Below, in pieces: positions 5,466 to 8,747 of a stretch of 8,747 nt of DNA. The position numbers and the translations under genes were made by a program. The notes under the pieces were generated by a model. That model ran no database searches, was not told the origin of the DNA, and worked only from the letters and a program-made list of their open reading frames with translations. The stretch spans positions 1 through 8,747 of the forward strand of contig JANWYL010000116.1 of assembly GCA_025056955.1 (NCBI GenBank). Direction: 5' to 3'. Position 1 is the first letter of the stretch. Every line of letters begins with the position of its first letter. This DNA is from Sandaracinaceae bacterium. GTDB taxonomy: Bacteria; Myxococcota_A; Polyangia; Polyangiales; Sandaracinaceae.

Positions 5466-7973
5466 ATGGAGCATCCCACGGCTTGCTGCAGGAGGCGAGG
5501 GGAGGAAGCGCAAATATGGTTCTTTGTGACCTCTCTGGCTTTTTGCTTGCTTCCCTCTTCCTTGCATGCACAAGCTGATTCCACTCTTCCACTGACGCCT
5601 CCTCGCTTGATCGATGCACCTCCTTTGCGCACACCCCATGGGATGGAGCCTGTTGAAGAGGGAGCTGCTGTTGAGCTTCTTCTCACTATTGGTGCCGATG
5701 GGCTTGTGCGGGATGCCCAAATTCTGTCCATTCCCCGTCCTGAGCTTGAAGCGCTGGTGAAAGAGTGCATTCCTTTGATGCGTTTTGAGCCTGCAAAGAG
5801 AGGGGATCAGCCCATTTCCGCTCGTATCCGCTTCCGTTATCCCATTCTTCCTCCACTCATTCAACCAACACCACAACCTGAGGAGTCCGAAGGTGCGAGT
5901 TCGGCTAGTGGATCTCCATCCACCATTTCACCTGCTTCACCAATCGAGGATCGCAAAGACGAAGGGGCGGAGCCTTCCACGCACACCCAAGGAGAACAGC
6001 CTGCACCTGAGAAGGTAGAAGAGGGAGGGGGTTTTGATGAACCCACCTCCCTTTTTCGCGCCCGTGCAACCGTGGATCCACCTGAACCAGGAGCCGTGAC
6101 CCGAATCACCTTGCGCAATGAAGAGTTGACGACTGTGCCAGGTACATTTGGTGAACCACTTAGGGTCGTGGCCAGCTTACCAGGAGTGGTTCGCACACCC
6201 TTTGGCTTGGGCTTTTTTTTGGTGCGTGGTGCAAACTTTCAAAACACAGGCTTTTTTGTTGATGGATTTTCCGTTCCCATCCTTTATCACTTTGGAGCAG
6301 GCCCGGCAGTCATTTCCTCTCGATTGGTGACTCGCTTGCGCTTTTATCCTGGCGGCTATCCTGTTTCCTTGGGTCGTTTTTCTGCGGGTGTTGTCGCTTT
6401 GGAGACGGGAATGCCCGAAGATCTCCGTTCGCTTCGCTTTGAAGGTGAAGTTGATCTCTTGCGGGCCAGCTTGTTGTTGATTGTGCCGGTGGACCGGGGT
6501 GCCGTTGCAGTTGCATTTCGGCGAAGCTATTACGATTGGCTTTTGCCCATCATTGCTCCTGGGTTATACATCGCATACACCGACTACCAATTGAGGGGTG
6601 AATATAGGCTCGATGATCACCTTTCGTTTTCACTTTTTGCATTTGGTTCCGATGACGTCCTCGACCAGAGCGGTTCCCTCATGGGGGGGAGAGCGAGTGA
6701 GGGCTCGAACACCAAGGTGAGCTATGAGTTTCAACGCCTGATTGCACGAATCGACTGGCGCCTTGGGCCAGATTCGTTCATACGCCTGTCTGGGGCTTTT
6801 GGACGCAACCGCTCGGTATTTGGTTCGAGGTCGATCGGGCAAGCGGACCAGGAGTTTGACCTCGATGCCTATGAGCTTGGGATTCGTCTTGATGTGGCTT
6901 TGACCATCGAACCCTGGCTTCGCACCAAGTTTGGATTTGACGGTGCGGGAAACCTTTTTGGCATCAACATCACTGCTCCAGCGCCTTCTGGATTGGGTGA
7001 ATACCCGCGACCGATTTTTGATCCTGTTCTCGTGCGCATCCAAGCGCGTGCAGCCAGAGCGTTGCCAGCGATTTATGGGGAAATGACGGTTGGCTGGGAT
7101 GCTTGGGAATTCACGCCAGGCTTGCGGATTGAGTTGTTGCGGTGGGGCACCCTAACCGATATTGCACCCGATCCGAGATTGGTTGTGCGCTATAAGGTGA
7201 TTCCTGAATTTCGCATCAAGGGTGCAACTGGGCTCTTCACCCAGCCTCCTCAAGCCTTCCAAACCATCTCTCAAGGTGGAAATCCCGGCTTGCCACCCCA
7301 AAGGGCCTGGCAAAATTCCCTTGGGATTGAGGCTGACCTTCCGCTGGGGATTGACGTCGAGGTGAATGGGTTTTACAGCCACATGTTTGACATCCCTCGC
7401 TTTTTCCAACGCATTGCTGCAGGCGCTGATGGTATCCCCCGCAGGGAATTTTTTCGGGCTGATCAAGAGGGGCGCGCGTGGGGCTTGGAGGTGCTCGTGA
7501 GGAGACCCATCGAGGAGGGCTTTTACGGTTGGATTTCCTACACCTTGAGCCGCTCAGAGCGGCGCAATCCGAACGGCAACTACGTTCCCTTTGCCTTTGA
7601 TCAAACCCATGTGCTCAATTTTGCTCTGAGCTATGCGGTTGCAGGGTGGCGCTTTGGAGCGACTTTTCAACTGGCGACAGGGAGGCCAACCCTCACACCA
7701 GTGGACCCCGTTTATGATGCAGATGCCAATGCCTATGTACCTCTCTTCGTTGATCGAGGGGAGCGCTTGCCCACTTTTCATCAGCTCAACGTCAGGGTGG
7801 ATCGGGATTTCGATTTCGGATTCATGCGTGGATCAATCTACGTTGATGTTCTCAATGCATACAATGGGCAGAACAGCGAAGGGCTGATCTATCAGTACGA
7901 CTATGCGCGCAGTGTTCCCATACCAAGCATTCCATTCGTTCCTACCCTTGGAGTTCGAGGGATTGTGGAGTAA
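5466..7973 (+). CDS. TonB-dependent outer-membrane receptor with N-terminal TonB C-terminal-like domain
   Basis: From ATG 5466 the product has 835 residues. CCRRR, a hydrophobic stretch (IWFFVTSLAFCLL) and HAQA form a signal peptide with cleavage near residue 37. Residues ~60-125 (VELLLTIGADGLVRDAQIL … LMRFEPAKR … ISARIRFRYPI) match the TonB C-terminal domain pattern. A Pro/Ser/Glu-rich linker (~128-200) follows. The plug (~222-315) has VPGTFGEPLRVVASLPGV, FFLVRGANFQNTGFFVDGF and GRFSAGVVALETG. The rest is beta-barrel up to LGVRGIVE; it ends in Glu, not the usual aromatic residue. Such receptors import substrates across the outer membrane using TonB/ExbBD energy; the substrate is unknown. The start is uncertain: ATGs at 5451 and 5466 lack a Shine-Dalgarno, while a good GGAGGA at 5501 points to an out-of-frame ATG at 5516. 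A T8 run lies in the plug region. Confidence 0.9.
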   Translation: MEHPTACCRRRGEEAQIWFFVTSLAFCLLPSSLHAQADSTLPLTPPRLIDAPPLRTPHGMEPVEEGAAVELLLTIGADGLVRDAQILSIPRPELEALVKECIPLMRFEPAKRGDQPISARIRFRYPILPPLIQPTPQPEESEGASSASGSPSTISPASPIEDRKDEGAEPSTHTQGEQPAPEKVEEGGGFDEPTSLFRARATVDPPEPGAVTRITLRNEELTTVPGTFGEPLRVVASLPGVVRTPFGLGFFLVRGANFQNTGFFVDGFSVPILYHFGAGPAVISSRLVTRLRFYPGGYPVSLGRFSAGVVALETGMPEDLRSLRFEGEVDLLRASLLLIVPVDRGAVAVAFRRSYYDWLLPIIAPGLYIAYTDYQLRGEYRLDDHLSFSLFAFGSDDVLDQSGSLMGGRASEGSNTKVSYEFQRLIARIDWRLGPDSFIRLSGAFGRNRSVFGSRSIGQADQEFDLDAYELGIRLDVALTIEPWLRTKFGFDGAGNLFGINITAPAPSGLGEYPRPIFDPVLVRIQARAARALPAIYGEMTVGWDAWEFTPGLRIELLRWGTLTDIAPDPRLVVRYKVIPEFRIKGATGLFTQPPQAFQTISQGGNPGLPPQRAWQNSLGIEADLPLGIDVEVNGFYSHMFDIPRFFQRIAAGADGIPRREFFRADQEGRAWGLEVLVRRPIEEGFYGWISYTLSRSERRNPNGNYVPFAFDQTHVLNFALSYAVAGWRFGATFQLATGRPTLTPVDPVYDADANAYVPLFVDRGERLPTFHQLNVRVDRDFDFGFMRGSIYVDVLNAYNGQNSEGLIYQYDYARSVPIPSIPFVPTLGVRGIVE
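5501..5506 (+). promoter_or_regulatory. Strong Shine-Dalgarno with no in-frame ATG for the receptor
   Basis: GGAGGA lies 9 nt before an ATG at 5516. That ATG is out of frame with the receptor and opens a 20-codon frame ending at 5578. The only receptor-frame codon at good spacing is ATA at 5514, a very rare start. The site may serve a leader peptide, mark the real receptor start, or be chance. Confidence 0.35.
7967..7970 (+). promoter_or_regulatory. Shine-Dalgarno of the downstream lipoprotein gene
   Basis: GGAG sits at the very end of the receptor gene, 7 nt before the ATG at 7978, with the receptor's TAA stop between. This supports the chosen start and coupled translation with the receptor. 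Confidence 0.6.
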
Positions 7974-7977
7974 GTCG

Positions 7978-8747
7978 ATGCGGTGGTCAAGGGAAGCGGA
8001 AAACAAAGGTGTAGCCTCTAGTGGGCTTTGGGTGCTTGGGTGGTTGATTGTTTGCTTGGTCACGTTGGGTTGTGGCGTAGGTGGACTGGATTCACCAACC
8101 ATTGTCAAAACCCCAAGAATTCTTGCAATTATCGCTGAGCCTCCTGAGTCTTTTCCTGGAAGCGAGATCCGAGTGGGTGTGCTTGCTCATTCCCCAGATG
8201 ATCCAGAAGGGGAGAACCTTCGATACAGGTGGCGACTTTGCGTGAGTCTCAGAAGGGTTTTGAGCATCACTGGAATTCCAGGGGATGGGGCAGGAGCTGA
8301 TCGTTGTGAGGAGTTGCCAGCCACTGGGCCGGTGGCGGTGATTCCGGGTGAAGCCACCCGGGAGCTGGTGAGGACCATAGAAAACCTGCCTCAGACCGGA
8401 AGGCTCGATCCACGTTTTCTCCTTGCGGTGCTTGCCACAGCTGGTTTACCTTTTGAGGTGGAGGTGGATGTACTGGATGCAGGCGGGAAAATACTTGTGC
8501 GGGGCACCAAAATCGTTGCAATAACCACAAGGATGCCGCCTCTCCCTCCGCCAACAACCAACCCACCCCCCATTGTTTACAAATTGGGTGATGGGGTGGA
8601 GGGGGCAGAAGTCGATGTCGACGTGGTCATGCCTCCCGACCCTTTCGATTTTCGTTGCTTGCTTCCAAATGGTCCAGGGCGCTTTCCTCAAGACACCCAA
8701 GTCACGATCCAACCCATCTCTGGGGCCGATTGGACAGAAAGCTATCC
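7978..8747 (+). CDS. Receptor-linked lipoprotein, 3' end outside window
   Basis: The frame is open from ATG 7978 to the right edge (256 codons), so the gene is incomplete. The N-terminus has basic residues (MRWSREAENK), a hydrophobic segment (LWVLGWLIVCLVTL) and a lipobox ending VTLGC with acceptor C32, so a lipid-anchored exported protein is predicted. After a short spacer comes TPRILAIIAEPPESFPGSEI and then LRYRWRLC, a pattern suggesting an Ig-like beta-sandwich, as seen in myxobacterial lipoproteins next to TonB-dependent receptors (recalled, not searched). A Pro-rich stretch PPLPPPTTNPPP (~183-194) separates a second region with VEGAEVDVDVVMPPDPFDF. It starts 4 nt after the receptor stop with a good GGAG site, so the two are probably one operon and may form a surface complex. 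No specific family was recognised. Confidence 0.8.
   Translation, partial: MRWSREAENKGVASSGLWVLGWLIVCLVTLGCGVGGLDSPTIVKTPRILAIIAEPPESFPGSEIRVGVLAHSPDDPEGENLRYRWRLCVSLRRVLSITGIPGDGAGADRCEELPATGPVAVIPGEATRELVRTIENLPQTGRLDPRFLLAVLATAGLPFEVEVDVLDAGGKILVRGTKIVAITTRMPPLPPPTTNPPPIVYKLGDGVEGAEVDVDVVMPPDPFDFRCLLPNGPGRFPQDTQVTIQPISGADWTESY

Noticed and set aside
4665..5578. Two further long + strand frames antisense to the lipoprotein N-terminal half
   Set aside because: They are shadows of the minus-strand gene with no recognisable motif. Only the last 20 codons before 5578 are discussed, because a Shine-Dalgarno precedes their ATG.
5463..5876. Upstream extension of the Cys-rich lipoprotein to an ATG at 5876
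   Set aside because: The extra 138 residues lie antisense to the receptor's signal peptide and TonB-like domain, look random, and would put the lipobox in mid-protein.

Overview
The window carries six protein genes on moderately GC-rich DNA (roughly mid-50s % GC by eye) with almost no intergenic space. No RNA gene, mobile element or CRISPR array was recognised. The protein types suggest a member of the Myxococcota/Bradymonadota (former deltaproteobacteria). These are a lipoprotein built of tandem four-cysteine repeats, a TonB-dependent receptor that itself starts with a TonB C-terminal-like domain, and a receptor-linked lipoprotein with the 'RILAI.AEPPE' style of N-terminus. This assignment is inferred from gene style, not from a marker gene.

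Left block (1-2768, + strand): the 3' part of a TIM-barrel glycoside hydrolase-like gene (GH113-like), then nadC (quinolinate phosphoribosyltransferase, NAD synthesis), then birA (biotin-protein ligase without the DNA-binding domain). Spacing is tight: 8 nt between the first two, and an 8-nt overlap between nadC and birA. This looks like one transcription unit.

Middle block (2769-5462, - strand): a Cys-rich surface lipoprotein gene transcribed leftward, followed after 30 nt by a gene fusing an HExxH zinc-peptidase-like domain to a YkgJ-type cysteine-cluster domain. The second gene ends exactly where birA ends, so the two operons converge with no bases between them.

Right block (5466-8747, + strand): a TonB-dependent outer-membrane receptor gene, diverging head-to-head from the Cys-rich lipoprotein gene with only about 3 nt between the most plausible ATGs. 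After 4 nt comes a lipoprotein gene that runs off the right edge.

The left block is housekeeping. The most interesting part is the divergent cell-surface locus: a receptor carrying its own TonB-like domain, a partner lipoprotein, and an opposite-strand lipoprotein with twelve Cys repeats. It has unusual start-site architecture, a candidate promoter and a dyad. A joint role in outer-membrane uptake or surface recognition is inference only.
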